Source: Novosphingobium sp. Fuku2-ISO-50 (GTDB lineage: Bacteria; Pseudomonadota; Alphaproteobacteria; Sphingomonadales; Sphingomonadaceae). From it: a stretch of DNA of 64,000 nucleotides. The stretch lies in NCBI RefSeq assembly GCF_001519055.1, contig NZ_KQ954287.1, positions 186,001 through 250,000 of the forward strand. The letters are read 5' to 3'. The notes below the pieces were generated by a model. It searched no databases. It had not been told where the DNA came from and was given only the letters and a program-made list of their open reading frames with translations. Both the position numbers and the translations under genes were made by a program. Shown piece after piece: positions 51,194 through 60,927 of the stretch. How positions within the stretch are numbered: position 1 is the stretch's first letter; every line of letters starts with the position of its first letter.

Positions 51194-52699
51194 TTACGCG
51201 CGCGGGGGCAAGCGGCGGTAGCTCAGCGCTTCGGCGACATGGACCCGCCCCACTTCGTCCGTCCCGGCCAGATCGGCGATCGTGCGGGCAACGCGCAGCA
51301 TGCGGGTATAGCCGCGCGCGGTCAGCTTCATCGCGGTCGCCGCGCGGGTCAACAGGTCCTGCCCGGCGGCATCGGGCTGGCCGTGGGTTTCGAGCAAGTC
51401 GCCGTCGAGTTCGGCATTGCTGCGCCGCCCGGTTCCGGCCAGCCGCGCAGTCTGGATCGCCCGCGCCGCGGCAACCCTGCGCGCGACTTCGGCGGACCCT
51501 TCGATCGGCGGCGGCAGCGCAAGATCGCTTGCCGCCACCGGATCGACTTCGACATGGAGGTCGATGCGATCGAGCAAGGGGCCCGAAATTTTCGCCTGAT
51601 AATCGGCGGCGCAGCGCGGCGCGCGGCTGCAGGCCAGGGCCGGATCGGCAAGATGCCCGCAGCGGCACGGATTCATCGCCGCGATCAGCTGGACCCGCGC
51701 CGGAAACGTCACATGGGCATTGGCGCGCGCCACGGTGACTTCGCCGGTTTCGAGCGGCTGACGCAGCGAATCGAGCGCGGCGCGCTGAAATTCGGGCAAT
51801 TCGTCGAGAAACAGCACGCCCAGATGCGCCAGGCTCACTTCGCCCGGACGCGCCTTGAGCCCCCCGCCGGTCAGCGCCGCGATCGAGGCGGAATGATGGG
51901 GGCTGCGAAACGGGCGCGCCCGGCTGATCCGGCCTTCGTCGAGCGTTCCGGCGACCGAGGCGACCATCGACACTTCCAGCGCCTCGCCCGGTGTCAGCGG
52001 CGGCAGGATGCCCGGCAGGCAGGCCGCCATCAGCGATTTGCCCGCGCCCGGCGGCCCGACCATCAGCAGATTGTGCCCCCCGGCGGCGGCGATTTCGAGC
52101 GCGCGGCGGGCGACTTCCTGCCCTTTGACTTGCTTGAGATCGGGGCCGCGCGCGGGCGGTTCGGGCTCGCCCGGCTGCGGCGGGGGCAGATGTCGCGTGC
52201 CCTTGAGATGGTTGAGCAGGCCGATCAGGTCGGGCGCGGCGATGACCGCCGTCCCCGCCCAGCTCGCCTCCGTCCCTTGCGCCGCCGGGCAGATCAGCCC
52301 GCGCTCGGTGGCCCCGGCATGCAATGCGGCGAGCAGGACGCCCGGGCTGGCGATGATCCGCCCGTCGAGCGCCAGTTCGCCGACCGCGACCTGATCGGCG
52401 AGCGTCTCGCGATCGACCACGCCCATCGCCGCCAGCAGCGCGAGCGCGATCGGCAGATCGTAATGCGAGCCTTCCTTGGGCAAGTCGGCGGGCGACAGAT
52501 TGACCGTGATGCGCTTGGGCGGCAGCGACAGGCCCATCGCGGCCAGCGCCGAATGAACCCGTTCGCGGCTTTCGCCGACCGCCTTGTCGGGCAGACCGAC
52601 AACGCGAAAGCTGGGCAGCCCGGCGGAGAGCTGGCACTGCACTTCGACGGCGCGCGCCTCAAGCCCGAGATAGGCGACTGTCGCCACGACTGCGACCAT
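51194..52699 (-). CDS. comM: YifB/ComM family AAA+ ATPase (Mg-chelatase-like)
   Basis: This 501-residue helicase-like protein, in naturally transformable bacteria, promotes branch migration during recombination. The N-terminal domain is typical (ARAVEVQCQLSAGLPSFRVVGLPDKAV, residues about 14-40). The Walker A motif is GPPGAGKSLMA, and Walker B is LFLDELPEF, with sensor HVTFPARVQLIAAMNPCRCG. The C-terminal domain is about 370-500. The length matches the family. Nearby genes do not suggest a special role. Confidence 0.95.
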   Translation of the reverse strand: MVAVVATVAYLGLEARAVEVQCQLSAGLPSFRVVGLPDKAVGESRERVHSALAAMGLSLPPKRITVNLSPADLPKEGSHYDLPIALALLAAMGVVDRETLADQVAVGELALDGRIIASPGVLLAALHAGATERGLICPAAQGTEASWAGTAVIAAPDLIGLLNHLKGTRHLPPPQPGEPEPPARGPDLKQVKGQEVARRALEIAAAGGHNLLMVGPPGAGKSLMAACLPGILPPLTPGEALEVSMVASVAGTLDEGRISRARPFRSPHHSASIAALTGGGLKARPGEVSLAHLGVLFLDELPEFQRAALDSLRQPLETGEVTVARANAHVTFPARVQLIAAMNPCRCGHLADPALACSRAPRCAADYQAKISGPLLDRIDLHVEVDPVAASDLALPPPIEGSAEVARRVAAARAIQTARLAGTGRRSNAELDGDLLETHGQPDAAGQDLLTRAATAMKLTARGYTRMLRVARTIADLAGTDEVGRVHVAEALSYRRLPPRA

Positions 52700-52867
52700 T
52701 GTGTTTCATGACCCCCGTGTTTGACCTGATCCTTAGCGCGCCGAAGGCCGAACGGCAAAGGCCCGGAATTCAGCCAATTTGGCGTGATTTTGTCTAAGAC
52801 TGGGTAAACGCCAAATTCACCGCAGATCTTTGCACGATGACAAGGCCGCGCGTGGTCACTGGGCGCG

Positions 52868-53575
52868 ATGATGATGCGCCGTGCCCTCGCGCTGTTTGCG
52901 CTGCTGATCGCCACGCTGGGCGTGACCGCTCAGGCGCGCGAGGTTTCGACGCGCACATGGACCGATGCCGCAGGCGTGGTCTGGACCGAGACAACGACCG
53001 TCGAGACCGAAAACGACGGCGCCGATCGCCTGGTCGGCAGCGCGGCGCCCGCCATGCCCGGAATCGCCCGGTTCGGCCCGTTTGTCGTGCTCGACGGCAG
53101 GCATGCCGCGCTGGTCGATGCCACCGATGGCGCCAGTCCCGCGCGCTTTGCCGCGATGCTGCGCGCCTATCCCGGCATTCAGGTGCTCGAAATGGTCGAT
53201 TGCCCGGGCACGCTCGACGACAATGCCAATTTGCGGCTGGGCCGGATGATCCGCGCGCGCGCCATCGCCACCGAAGTCCCGCCGGGCGGCTCGGTGCGAT
53301 CGGGCGCGGTCGAGCTGTTCCTTGCCGGTGCCGACCGCCATGCCGCGCCCGATGCCGATTTCGGCGTTCATGCCTGGGAAGACGACGCCGGGCGCGGGCC
53401 GGGCGATTACCCCGCCAACGCCCCGGTCAACCGCGCCTATGTCGACTATTACCGCGCGATGGGCATGAGCGAAGCGCAGGCGGCAGCATTCTATGCGCTG
53501 ACCAATTCCGCGCCCAACGCCCGCGTCCGCTGGCTGCACACCAGCGACATCGCCCGCTTCGTAGCTATTGATTAG
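52868..53575 (+). CDS. COG3904-like periplasmic protein (ClpP/crotonase fold)
   Basis: The protein has 235 residues from ATG 52868 (three ATGs in a row). A signal peptide ends around residue 23 (TAQA). The remainder follows COG3904: a beta strand with LEMVDCPGTLDDNANLRLGRMIRARAIATEV, then GGSVRSGAVELFLAGADRHAAPDADFGVHAW. In most members the second motif is G-x-CASAC, whereas here the cysteines are absent but a Ser-Gly-Ala remains. A ClpP-like fold is inferred, not activity. C-terminal MSEAQAAAFYALTNSAP is typical. Confidence 0.7.
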   Translation: MMMRRALALFALLIATLGVTAQAREVSTRTWTDAAGVVWTETTTVETENDGADRLVGSAAPAMPGIARFGPFVVLDGRHAALVDATDGASPARFAAMLRAYPGIQVLEMVDCPGTLDDNANLRLGRMIRARAIATEVPPGGSVRSGAVELFLAGADRHAAPDADFGVHAWEDDAGRGPGDYPANAPVNRAYVDYYRAMGMSEAQAAAFYALTNSAPNARVRWLHTSDIARFVAID

Positions 53576-53937
53576 GCGACGCAAACACATTCCGCCGCTT
53601 GTGAAAGCCTGCCGAGTGACTGGATACGACCAATGCCCGTCGTTCAATATGGCACCAGCGAAAGGCCGGTTATTGGGAAACAAGCCGTTCAAATCGAGAA
53701 AGCCGGAAAGGCGTGCCCCGCCGTCGCGAACGGCTTGGTCCGATTCGTTCGCGCCGTTTGATGGTTTGCGAGCGTAGCCTCAATGCGGGCATCATCGCCA
53801 ATTTCGAATACTGCCCTCGGAATTTCCGAGTGAGAGGCCCAAAAATTTCCCTGTCCTGGTGGCATTTTTTACGTAATTATTAAGAGAGCCAAAGATAGAT
53901 GTAGCCAATCTATTACATCCAAAAGCAAGGTCCCAAT
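53576..53937. other. Intergenic, lower-GC stretch with no clear gene
   Basis: No gene I can support. From about 53830 the sequence becomes noticeably AT-richer (long T and A runs near 53863-53900). It marks the left edge of a lower-GC patch that ends near 55300. Confidence 0.4.
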
Positions 53938-54792
53938 ATGATTTCCCGAATTTGGCGTGATCGATTGGGACAATGCGCCCGTAGCGCTATTGCCTTGGCA
54001 ACGTTAACGCCGATGGGATGCTCTGGCCCGCAAAACGTCTACACGACTATCCATTATCAATACAAGGAAACCGTTGTCGTCGAAACGCCGCAAGGTTTGC
54101 GCAGTGGATCGTCAGTAATCGAAGTGATTCTGGAGCATCCGACGTACCCTGACAAACCCAAGTTTGCAGAGTTCAGACCGGCGGGGTTCAACGGACAGGC
54201 TGTCGCGGTGGATCTGCCGAACGGCAAAACGGTGTTCGCCTTGCTGTCATCGCACGATGATCAGCGCTGGGCTGAAAGCGCATTTTTTAATTTGGCGAAC
54301 GATAAGTATCGGGCTTACAAATTTAGCTTCATTAACCCAAACGACGTGCCTGTGCACCGTCCCGACCCGTATGAACTGGCCATGCGACTGAAAGGACCGC
54401 AGACGCTGCCGCGCGAATGGCCTAAACCAACCCGCGTATCCCCCTTCGCGCCCCCGCCAATACAGACGCTCCCTCAACCGACGCCTTATCCCTTTCTTGT
54501 CACGTTCCGCGATCCCAATGACCCGAGCACTTTGACAGTCATTGATCCAGACCAGACCGGGCACACACTGGGTAAGGGCTACAAGTTGAAGGAGATAGTT
54601 CTTGAATTGACGGACGCACCGGCGAGCACAGGCATCGAGCATCGCTTACCTTGGCTGGCCCCCACGAATCCGGGAAACCCTGGTTTCAGTCACGCGCCGC
54701 AAACGCCACCCAATATGGCCGGAGGCTTCGGAGCGCGGGACTTTACTGTGCAAGGCACTATCGACAAGGACCACGCAAACCCGATCATGTAA
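53938..54792 (+). CDS. Lipoprotein of unknown function in a lower-GC patch
   Basis: This 284-residue protein has a lipobox-like LTPMGC at about residues 23-28, following a signal sequence. The segment ETVVVETPQGLRSGSSVIEV, then RPAGFNGQAVAVDLPNGKTVFALLSSHDDQRW is a pattern I have seen in hypothetical lipoproteins of this order, but no function is known. The middle is Pro-rich (TLPREWPKPTRVSPFAPPPIQ). Codon usage is clearly less GC-biased than its neighbours, in agreement with recent acquisition. Confidence 0.7.
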   Translation: MISRIWRDRLGQCARSAIALATLTPMGCSGPQNVYTTIHYQYKETVVVETPQGLRSGSSVIEVILEHPTYPDKPKFAEFRPAGFNGQAVAVDLPNGKTVFALLSSHDDQRWAESAFFNLANDKYRAYKFSFINPNDVPVHRPDPYELAMRLKGPQTLPREWPKPTRVSPFAPPPIQTLPQPTPYPFLVTFRDPNDPSTLTVIDPDQTGHTLGKGYKLKEIVLELTDAPASTGIEHRLPWLAPTNPGNPGFSHAPQTPPNMAGGFGARDFTVQGTIDKDHANPIM

Positions 54793-55302
54793 GATGACAT
54801 GCCCAAAATCTGACCATGCCGGAACATCGCAACGCAGCACCGGCCCGGCACTGCCTCCCGCAAAGCAGTTTCGGCACATACATCCTACCATGGAATTCTG
54901 AGAATCCTGGAGTCAGTATATCCAATTGAGGCAATGAAGAAGCTGGTTCCCGGTTCAGACTGGGAAGATGGTACGTTGCGCAAGACGATCTTGTGAATGA
55001 AGAACCGCATTCGGCGACCTGATTTGAGAGCGCGCACGTTAGCAATGAAGGCGAGACCTACCCGGTCCATCCTATGCCAGCGAAGGGCAGCTATCCTTCT
55101 TTCGCCAGTCGGCAATCGGCCCAGTCTCACCCAGTCCCGGAAGCCAATTCCGAACTTTTCAATGACCGGAGTCGGGCCGCAACCAGTCGTTCACAGGGCA
55201 TCTCGTGAATGACGGGTAAGCCCCAGAAATCGCCGTTCAGCCGCGAGCGGAATTTGTCGACGCCGCTTGGGAACACGGCACTGGCCCACTTGATAGCAAA
55301 CC
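54793..55302. other. Gap of about 500 bases, no convincing gene
   Basis: Short frames exist on both strands (for example 54885-55130 minus), but none has a ribosome site plus recognisable protein. The composition is lower in GC than the surroundings. It may be a decayed insertion or the downstream part of the acquired patch that carries the lipoprotein. Confidence 0.4.
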
Positions 55303-55602
55303 CTACCGCCAGGTGTCGTCGTCGAGCCGGTCTTCGATCGAATCGTCGTGCCCGGTGCGGTGCGACAGGAATACCAGTCCCATCAGCGCGCCCAACAACA
55401 TTATCATCAGCCCGAGGCCCAGCGCGCTGGCGATATAGAGGTGGATCGAGACCAGCCCGAATTCGTGGTAGAGCACGACCCAGACCACGCCGATCACCCC
55501 CAGCGCGAATTCCGCCGTCCAGCGCAACACGCGCCGAAAATGGCCCCAGGCGCGCGCGGCACCGGCAGGATCATCGAGCAGCGAGCGGCGGGGATCGGGC
55601 AT
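55303..55602 (-). CDS. Small membrane protein, unknown
   Basis: The protein has 99 residues from ATG 55602 (a second in-frame ATG at 55620 adds six). Two hydrophobic helices are obvious: FALGVIGVVWVVLYHEFGLV and LYIASALGLGLMIMLLGALMGLVFL. The N-terminus is soluble and Asp/Arg-rich. The tail HRTGHDDSIEDRLDDDTWR is acidic. I do not recognise a domain. It is divergent from the CBS-domain gene. Confidence 0.6.
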   Translation of the reverse strand: MPDPRRSLLDDPAGAARAWGHFRRVLRWTAEFALGVIGVVWVVLYHEFGLVSIHLYIASALGLGLMIMLLGALMGLVFLSHRTGHDDSIEDRLDDDTWR

Positions 55603-55741
55603 GGCGTGGTCATGCGCCAATCCGCATGCCCCGACAATAGTCTGGTCTTATCCGGGCTTGCGCCGGTCGGCAGTTGTGTCATGCTCGGCGCAACAAGAAG
55701 CGGGACAAAACCGACATTTGGGAAATCGGAAGGAGGATTCG

Positions 55742-56173
55742 ATGACGATTGCAAGGCTGATTGCCGGGCGTTCGGGCCCGGTGTGGAAAATTCATGCCGA
55801 AGACACCGTTGCCGACGCGGTCGAACTCCTCGCCGAACGGCGCATTGGTGCAGTCCCTGTGGAAGATGCCGGAGTGGAAATTGCCGGGATCTTTTCCGAG
55901 CGCGATGTGATCTATTCGTTGCGTCGCCATGGCGGCGACATGCTCCGCCGCAAAGTGCGCGAGGTGATGACCTCGCCGGTCATCTCGGTCAGCCCCGAAC
56001 AATCCGTGATGGAGGCGCTGGCGCTGATGACGCGGCGGCGCTTTCGCCACTTGCCGGTGATGGAAAATGGCCGGATGGTCGCATTCATCTCGATCGGCGA
56101 TCTCGTCAAATTCCGCATCGAGCGGATCGAGGCCGAAGCCGACGCCATGCGGCACTATATTCAATCGGCCTAA
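55742..56173 (+). CDS. CBS-domain-pair protein
   Basis: The protein has 143 residues from ATG 55742, after GGAAGGAGG. Two CBS motifs form one Bateman module: VWKIHAEDTVADAVELLAERRIGAVPVEDAG...GIFSERDVIYSL and VISVSPEQSVMEALALMTRRRFRHLPVMENGRMVAFISIGDLVKFRI. Such stand-alone modules bind adenine nucleotides and regulate other proteins. The partner is unknown. Monocistronic. Confidence 0.92.
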   Translation: MTIARLIAGRSGPVWKIHAEDTVADAVELLAERRIGAVPVEDAGVEIAGIFSERDVIYSLRRHGGDMLRRKVREVMTSPVISVSPEQSVMEALALMTRRRFRHLPVMENGRMVAFISIGDLVKFRIERIEAEADAMRHYIQSA

Positions 56174-56249
56174 GCTCTGGCCAGACTGAATCCGGTCGAC
56201 CTGCACCTCGCGACTTGAGTAGGGGCCCTCGTGCCCCTATCTTGTGCGC

Positions 56250-56582
56250 ATGAACACCCAGACCGTCACCTTGTCGCCCAGCGCCGCCGCCCGCATCGCG
56301 GCCATTGCCGCGCGTCAGGCAAAACCCGCGATTCTGCGCCTGTCGGTCGAAGGCGGCGGCTGTTCGGGATTTCAATACCGCTTCGGGCTGGCCGATGCGC
56401 CCGATGGCGACGATCTGATCAGCGAAACCGATGGCGTGCGGCTGGTGGTCGATCCAGTCAGTCTGGACCTGATCGCCGGGGCGGAAGTCGATTATGTCGA
56501 ATCGCTGGGCGGTTCGGCCTTTCGGGTGACCAATCCCAACGCCGCCTCGGGCTGCGGCTGCGGCGCCAGCTTCAGCGTATGA
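56250..56582 (+). CDS. erpA: Iron-sulfur cluster insertion protein ErpA/IscA-type
   Basis: The protein has 110 residues from ATG 56250 (a GTG two codons upstream is possible). The conserved cysteines are in EGGGCSGFQYRFGL and GCGCGASFSV, the A-type carrier signature, with the intermediate GVRLVVDPVSLDLIAGAEVDYVE. It delivers Fe-S clusters to targets such as the class I fumarase in this window. It overlaps the exonuclease III gene by four bases (ATGA). Confidence 0.95.
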   Translation: MNTQTVTLSPSAAARIAAIAARQAKPAILRLSVEGGGCSGFQYRFGLADAPDGDDLISETDGVRLVVDPVSLDLIAGAEVDYVESLGGSAFRVTNPNAASGCGCGASFSV

Positions 56583-57364
56583 CGGATTCGCTTCGTGTCG
56601 CCACGTTCAATGTCAACGGCATCAAGGCGCGGCTGCCGCGTCTGATCGAATGGCTTGAAGAAACGCAGCCCGACATCGCCTGCCTGCAGGAAATCAAGAC
56701 GCAGGACGAAGGGTTTCCCGCCGCCGACATCGCGGCGGCCGGGTATCAGGCGATCTGGCACGGGCAAAAGGGCTTCAACGGCGTCGCCATTCTCGCCCGG
56801 GGCGAACGCCCGGTCGAAGTGCAGCGCGGGCTTGCCGGCGAACCCGAGGATGAACAATCGCGCTATCTCGAAGCGGACGTGTTCGGCCTTCGCGTCGCCT
56901 GCATCTATCTGCCCAACGGCAATCCGCAGCCGGGGCCGAAATTCGATTACAAGCTGCGCTGGATGGACCGGCTGGCGGCGCGCATGGCCACCATTTCGGC
57001 AGAGGAAGTGCCCGCGCTGGTGATTGGCGATTACAATGTCGTGCCCACCGATCGCGACATCTGGGATCCGCGCGCGCTGGCCGACGACGCGCTGATGCAG
57101 CCCGAATCGCGCAACGGCTATCGCCGGCTGCTCAATGCCGGGTGGACCGATGCGCTGGCCGTGCACAACCCGCGCGGCGGCGTGTGGACTTATTGGGATT
57201 ATCAGGCCAGCGCCTGGCCGCGCGACCATGGGTTTCGCATCGATCACGCGCTGCTGTCGCCCGAATTGGCCGACCGCCTTGTCGCCGCCGGAGTCGACAA
57301 GGCCTATCGCGGTCGCGAAAAGGCAAGCGATCACGCGCCCGTCTGGGTCCGCCTGACGCGTTGA
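56579..57364 (+). CDS. xth: Exodeoxyribonuclease III
   Basis: This 261-residue AP endonuclease of base-excision repair starts at ATG 56579, overlapping erpA. Motifs: LRVATFNVNGIKARL, the metal-binding LQEIKTQDEGFP, IYLPNGNPQPGPKFDYKL, VIGDYNVVPTDRDIWDP, and RIDHALLSPEL with the terminal SDHAPVWVRL containing the catalytic His. The length matches the ExoIII family. The longer frame from 56231 is read in the erpA region and rejected. Confidence 0.95.
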   Translation: MTDSLRVATFNVNGIKARLPRLIEWLEETQPDIACLQEIKTQDEGFPAADIAAAGYQAIWHGQKGFNGVAILARGERPVEVQRGLAGEPEDEQSRYLEADVFGLRVACIYLPNGNPQPGPKFDYKLRWMDRLAARMATISAEEVPALVIGDYNVVPTDRDIWDPRALADDALMQPESRNGYRRLLNAGWTDALAVHNPRGGVWTYWDYQASAWPRDHGFRIDHALLSPELADRLVAAGVDKAYRGREKASDHAPVWVRLTR

Positions 57365-57601
57365 TCCGCGCCGGGCGTGCCGCAAATCGCGGTGCGGCAT
57401 TTGCGACACAAGCGTCACAAAATCCTTAAGTCTGACTTGCAAAGGCGCAGCGTGATCGCCATGTGCCCACCCGACGGTGTCGCAGATCTCTCCCTTGCGA
57501 TGAGATGCAAGGCAATGCCGTCTCGATCGACGATCCCCCCCCTCGCCGGTCAGGAACCGACTCTCCCCCCGGAGTCGGCAAGAAGGACAGAAAGAATTGT
57601 C

Positions 57602-57742
57602 ATGACGCCTTTCGGCAAGGAGTTTTACCGCGCGCTCGCAATCGGGTTTCTGATCGGGTGCGCCGGGATGGCCATGCATGCAGGCGGCCTCGTCGGCTAT
57701 GCGCAGGCCGCAACCAGCCATTTTTCCGGTATCACTCACTGA
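57602..57742 (+). CDS. Small membrane protein (46 aa), tentative
   Basis: The frame ATG 57602 to TGA 57740-57742 gives MTPFGKEFYRALAIGFLIGC... with one hydrophobic segment (about 10-37). An AAGGAC lies 14 bases before the ATG, further than ideal. A GC-rich hairpin (about 57549-57573) precedes it. Small one-helix proteins of this type are common but rarely annotated. I give it even odds. Confidence 0.45.
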   Translation: MTPFGKEFYRALAIGFLIGCAGMAMHAGGLVGYAQAATSHFSGITH

Positions 57743-57833
57743 GCCGAGACGGCCTTCGGTTCGGCCCGATGCGGACGGCAGGTCCGGCGTGCAAGCCTTT
57801 GCAAAGTGCGTCCGGCGCGCTTATCCTTGAGCC

Positions 57834-58298
57834 ATGACCGCTCACCTCCATCGTGATCTCATTGGCGAGCGCCTGATTGATGCCGCGCGCGATGCGCTGG
57901 TCCTGGCCGGTGAACAATGGACCGAAATGCGCGCCGATGTGTTCGAAGCGCTGGTTGCGCGCGACACGCCCGCTTCGGCCTATGACATCGCCGAGGGCGT
58001 CGGCGCCCGGCGCGGGCGGCGCGTTGCCGCCAATACGGTCTATCGCATTCTCGACTTGTTCGTGCGCACCAATCTGGCGCGGCGGGTCGAAAGCGCCAAT
58101 GCCTATGTCGCCAACCCGCACCCGGGGTGCCGCCACGACTGCATTTTCCTGATTTGCGATTCGTGCGGCAAGGCCACGCATATCGATGACGACAGCCTGA
58201 CCGGCGCGCTGCGCGAGGCCGCGCAAAAAGCCGGTTTTGCCGATGTGCGCCCGGTGGTTGAAATTCGCGGGCTGTGCAGCCGCTGCGTCGCGGCCTGA
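57834..58298 (+). CDS. Fur-family transcriptional regulator (Zur-like)
   Basis: This 154-residue protein has the Fur-type winged helix at about residues 14-85 (ASAYDIAEGVGARRGRRVAANTVYRILDLFVRTNLARRVES). The dimerisation domain has metal sites: HPGCRHDCIFLICDSCGKATHID and the C-terminal GLCSRC, a CxxC pair coordinated with another CxxC. This layout fits zinc uptake regulators (Zur) better than Fur, but I see no target gene or Zur box to confirm it. Monocistronic. Confidence 0.85.
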   Translation: MTAHLHRDLIGERLIDAARDALVLAGEQWTEMRADVFEALVARDTPASAYDIAEGVGARRGRRVAANTVYRILDLFVRTNLARRVESANAYVANPHPGCRHDCIFLICDSCGKATHIDDDSLTGALREAAQKAGFADVRPVVEIRGLCSRCVAA

Positions 58299-58335
58299 GC
58301 CCGTTTCACAAGACCCCGTTTCACAAGACCCAGCC

Positions 58336-58869
58336 TCACAAATCCTTGCGCATGCGCTTCATCGGCACGGGCGCGCCGCCGCGATCGTCCTCGATTTCCT
58401 CGATCACGTGGTATCCTGCCGACAGGTACAGCGGCACCCCGGCCATCGTCCCCATCAGTTCGCACGCGGCAAAGCCTTCGGCCCGCGCCGCGGCCTCGCA
58501 ATGCGCCAGCAACGCGCGACCGACGCCGCGCCGGGCAAAGGCGGGATGGGTATACATCGCGCGGATTCGCGCCGCTTCGCAGGCGGGATCGAGCAGACGC
58601 GGTTCGCGCAGTCCCGCGCTGTGATCCCCGCCATAAAGCGTCGCGCGCCGGCTCCAGCCGCCGCAACCCGCAATCGCATCGCCGATCTGCGCGACGAAAT
58701 ACGTGCCGTCGGTCACCAATTGGCGGTCGAGCCCCATCACCGCCCGGCTCGACACGATCTGGTCGGGCGAAAGAAAGCCGCGCTGCAACTCGCCGATCGC
58801 GGCATCCATTACGGCGCCCAAGGCTTCGAGGTCACAGGGTTCGGCAGTGCGAAAACGGGTCGTGGTCAT
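58336..58869 (-). CDS. GNAT family N-acetyltransferase
   Basis: The protein has 177 residues from ATG 58869, the first ATG that gives a clean acetyltransferase (MTTTRFRTAEPCDLEALGAVMD). The acetyl-CoA-binding motif A reads IRAMYTHPAFARRGVGRALLAHCEA, and motif B follows (LYLSAGYHVIEEI). The longer antisense frame up to 60918 is a shadow of dxs. Substrate is unknown. It is divergent from dxs. Confidence 0.88.
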   Translation of the reverse strand: MTTTRFRTAEPCDLEALGAVMDAAIGELQRGFLSPDQIVSSRAVMGLDRQLVTDGTYFVAQIGDAIAGCGGWSRRATLYGGDHSAGLREPRLLDPACEAARIRAMYTHPAFARRGVGRALLAHCEAAARAEGFAACELMGTMAGVPLYLSAGYHVIEEIEDDRGGAPVPMKRMRKDL

Positions 58870-58965
58870 ACCCTGCTTCCTTGACCGGCGGCACCGGCGG
58901 CGCAATCGCTTTTTGCCCCTAACGTCAGGTTCGACAGGATGCATTTGTGCGTGTAAGGGGTGGTG

Positions 58966-60888
58966 ATGTCCGCAAATCCGGCCACGCCGCTCCTCGACAC
59001 AGTCGACATTCCAGCCGACCTTCGCAAGCTTCAGCCCACCCAACTGCGGCAGATCGCCGATGAACTGCGCGCGGAAATGATCGCCGCCGTGGGCCAGACC
59101 GGCGGGCATCTCGGATCGGGGCTGGGCGTGGTCGAATTGACCGTGGCGCTCCATTATGTGTTCAACACCCCCGATGACAAATTGGTGTGGGATGTCGGGC
59201 ATCAGGCCTATCCGCACAAGATCCTGACCGGGCGGCGCGCACGCATCCGCACTTTGCGCCAGGGCGGCGGGCTGTCGGGCTTTACCAAGCGCAGCGAAAG
59301 CGAATACGACCCGTTTGGCACCGCGCATTCGTCGACATCGATCTCGGCCGCGCTCGGCTTTGCCATGGCCAACAAGCTTTCCGGACAGCCCGGCAAGGGC
59401 ATCGCGGTGATCGGCGACGGCGCGATGAGCGCGGGCATGGCCTATGAGGCGATGAACAACGCGGGCGCTGCGGGCAACCGGCTGATCGTCATTCTCAACG
59501 ACAACGACATGTCGATCGCGCCGCCGGTGGGCGGGCTGTCGGCCTATCTTGCGCGGCTGGTCTCTTCGCGCCCCTTTCTCGAACTGCGCGATCTGGCCCG
59601 GCGGCTGTCGCGCCGCCTCCCCCGCCCGCTGCATCAGGCCGCGCGCAAGACCGACGAATTCGCGCGCGGGCTGGCGATGGGCGGCACCTTGTTCGAAGAG
59701 CTGGGCTTCTATTACGTCGGGCCGATCGATGGGCACAATCTCGATCAATTGATCCCCGTGCTCGAAAACGTGCGCGATGCGGCCGAGGGCCCCTGCCTGA
59801 TCCATGTCGTGACGCAAAAGGGCAAGGGCTATGCCCCCGCCGAAGCCGCCGCCGACAAATACCACGGCGTTCAGAAATTCAACGTGGTCACCGGCGAACA
59901 GATCAAGAGCGCACCGGGCGCGCCGAGTTATACCAATGTCTTTGCCGACGCCTTGCTCGCCGAAGCGACGCGCGACCCGACGATCTGCGCGATTACCGCC
60001 GCGATGCCCTCGGGCACCGGGCTCGACCGCTTTGCCAGGACTTTTCCCGAACGCATGTTCGATGTCGGCATTGCCGAGCAACACGCCGTCACGTTTGCGG
60101 CGGGCCTTGCCGCGCAAGGGATGCGGCCGTTTTGCGCGATCTATTCGACATTCCTGCAGCGCGCCTATGATCAGGTCGTGCATGATGTCGCGATCCAGAA
60201 TCTGCCGGTGCGCTTTGCCATCGACCGCGCCGGACTGGTCGGCGCCGACGGCGCGACCCATGCCGGATCGTTTGACGTGACGTATCTTGCCAGCTTGCCC
60301 AACATGGTGGTCATGGCCCCCGCCGACGAGGCGGAGCTGGTCCACATGACGCATACGGCCGCATTGCACGATGCAGGGCCGATTGCATTTCGTTATCCGC
60401 GCGGAAACGGCACCGGCGTCGCGCTGCCCGCCGTTCCCGAACGCCTGGCCATCGGCAAAGGGCGAATGGTGCGCGAAGGCGGGCGCATCGCGATCCTGTC
60501 GCTCGGCACACGCCTTGACGAAGCGCTGAAGGCCGCCGACCAGCTTGATGCGCGAGGCCTGCCGACTTCGGTTGCCGACTTGCGCTTCGTGAAACCGCTG
60601 GACAGCGACTTGATCCGCCGCCTGATCGTGACGCACGATGTCGTGATCACGATCGAGGAAGGCGCGATCGGCGGGCTTGGTGCGCATGTGCTGACTATGG
60701 CCAGCGACGAAGGGCTGACCGATACGGGGCTGAAAATCCGCACATTGCGCCTGCCCGACGTGTTTCAGGATCACGATTCGCCCGATCGGCAATATGACGA
60801 AGCAGGGCTGACCGCGCCGCACATCGTCGAGACCGTGCTCAAGGCGCTGCGCCACAACAGCGCGGGCGTACAGGAAGCGCGCGCCTGA
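58966..60888 (+). CDS. dxs: 1-deoxy-D-xylulose-5-phosphate synthase
   Basis: This 640-residue thiamine-dependent enzyme is the first of the MEP isoprenoid pathway. ATG 58966 is preceded by TAAGGGG. Motifs: [37 protein letters not shown], the thiamine diphosphate-binding [18 protein letters not shown]...LNDNDMSI, and the C-terminal transketolase half with [36 protein letters not shown] and RYPRGNG. It supplies precursors for ubiquinone, linking it with ubiE/ubiB. Monocistronic. Confidence 0.96.
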   Translation: MSANPATPLLDTVDIPADLRKLQPTQLRQIADELRAEMIAAVGQTGGHLGSGLGVVELTVALHYVFNTPDDKLVWDVGHQAYPHKILTGRRARIRTLRQGGGLSGFTKRSESEYDPFGTAHSSTSISAALGFAMANKLSGQPGKGIAVIGDGAMSAGMAYEAMNNAGAAGNRLIVILNDNDMSIAPPVGGLSAYLARLVSSRPFLELRDLARRLSRRLPRPLHQAARKTDEFARGLAMGGTLFEELGFYYVGPIDGHNLDQLIPVLENVRDAAEGPCLIHVVTQKGKGYAPAEAAADKYHGVQKFNVVTGEQIKSAPGAPSYTNVFADALLAEATRDPTICAITAAMPSGTGLDRFARTFPERMFDVGIAEQHAVTFAAGLAAQGMRPFCAIYSTFLQRAYDQVVHDVAIQNLPVRFAIDRAGLVGADGATHAGSFDVTYLASLPNMVVMAPADEAELVHMTHTAALHDAGPIAFRYPRGNGTGVALPAVPERLAIGKGRMVREGGRIAILSLGTRLDEALKAADQLDARGLPTSVADLRFVKPLDSDLIRRLIVTHDVVITIEEGAIGGLGAHVLTMASDEGLTDTGLKIRTLRLPDVFQDHDSPDRQYDEAGLTAPHIVETVLKALRHNSAGVQEARA

Positions 60889-60927
60889 GCGGAAACTCCT
60901 GACCCGGGCGCGCGTCAATAAAGCCGA

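Noticed and set aside
54885..55130. 81-residue minus-strand frame in the low-GC gap
   Set aside because: No ribosome site or domain, and neighbouring frames in both directions are similarly long.
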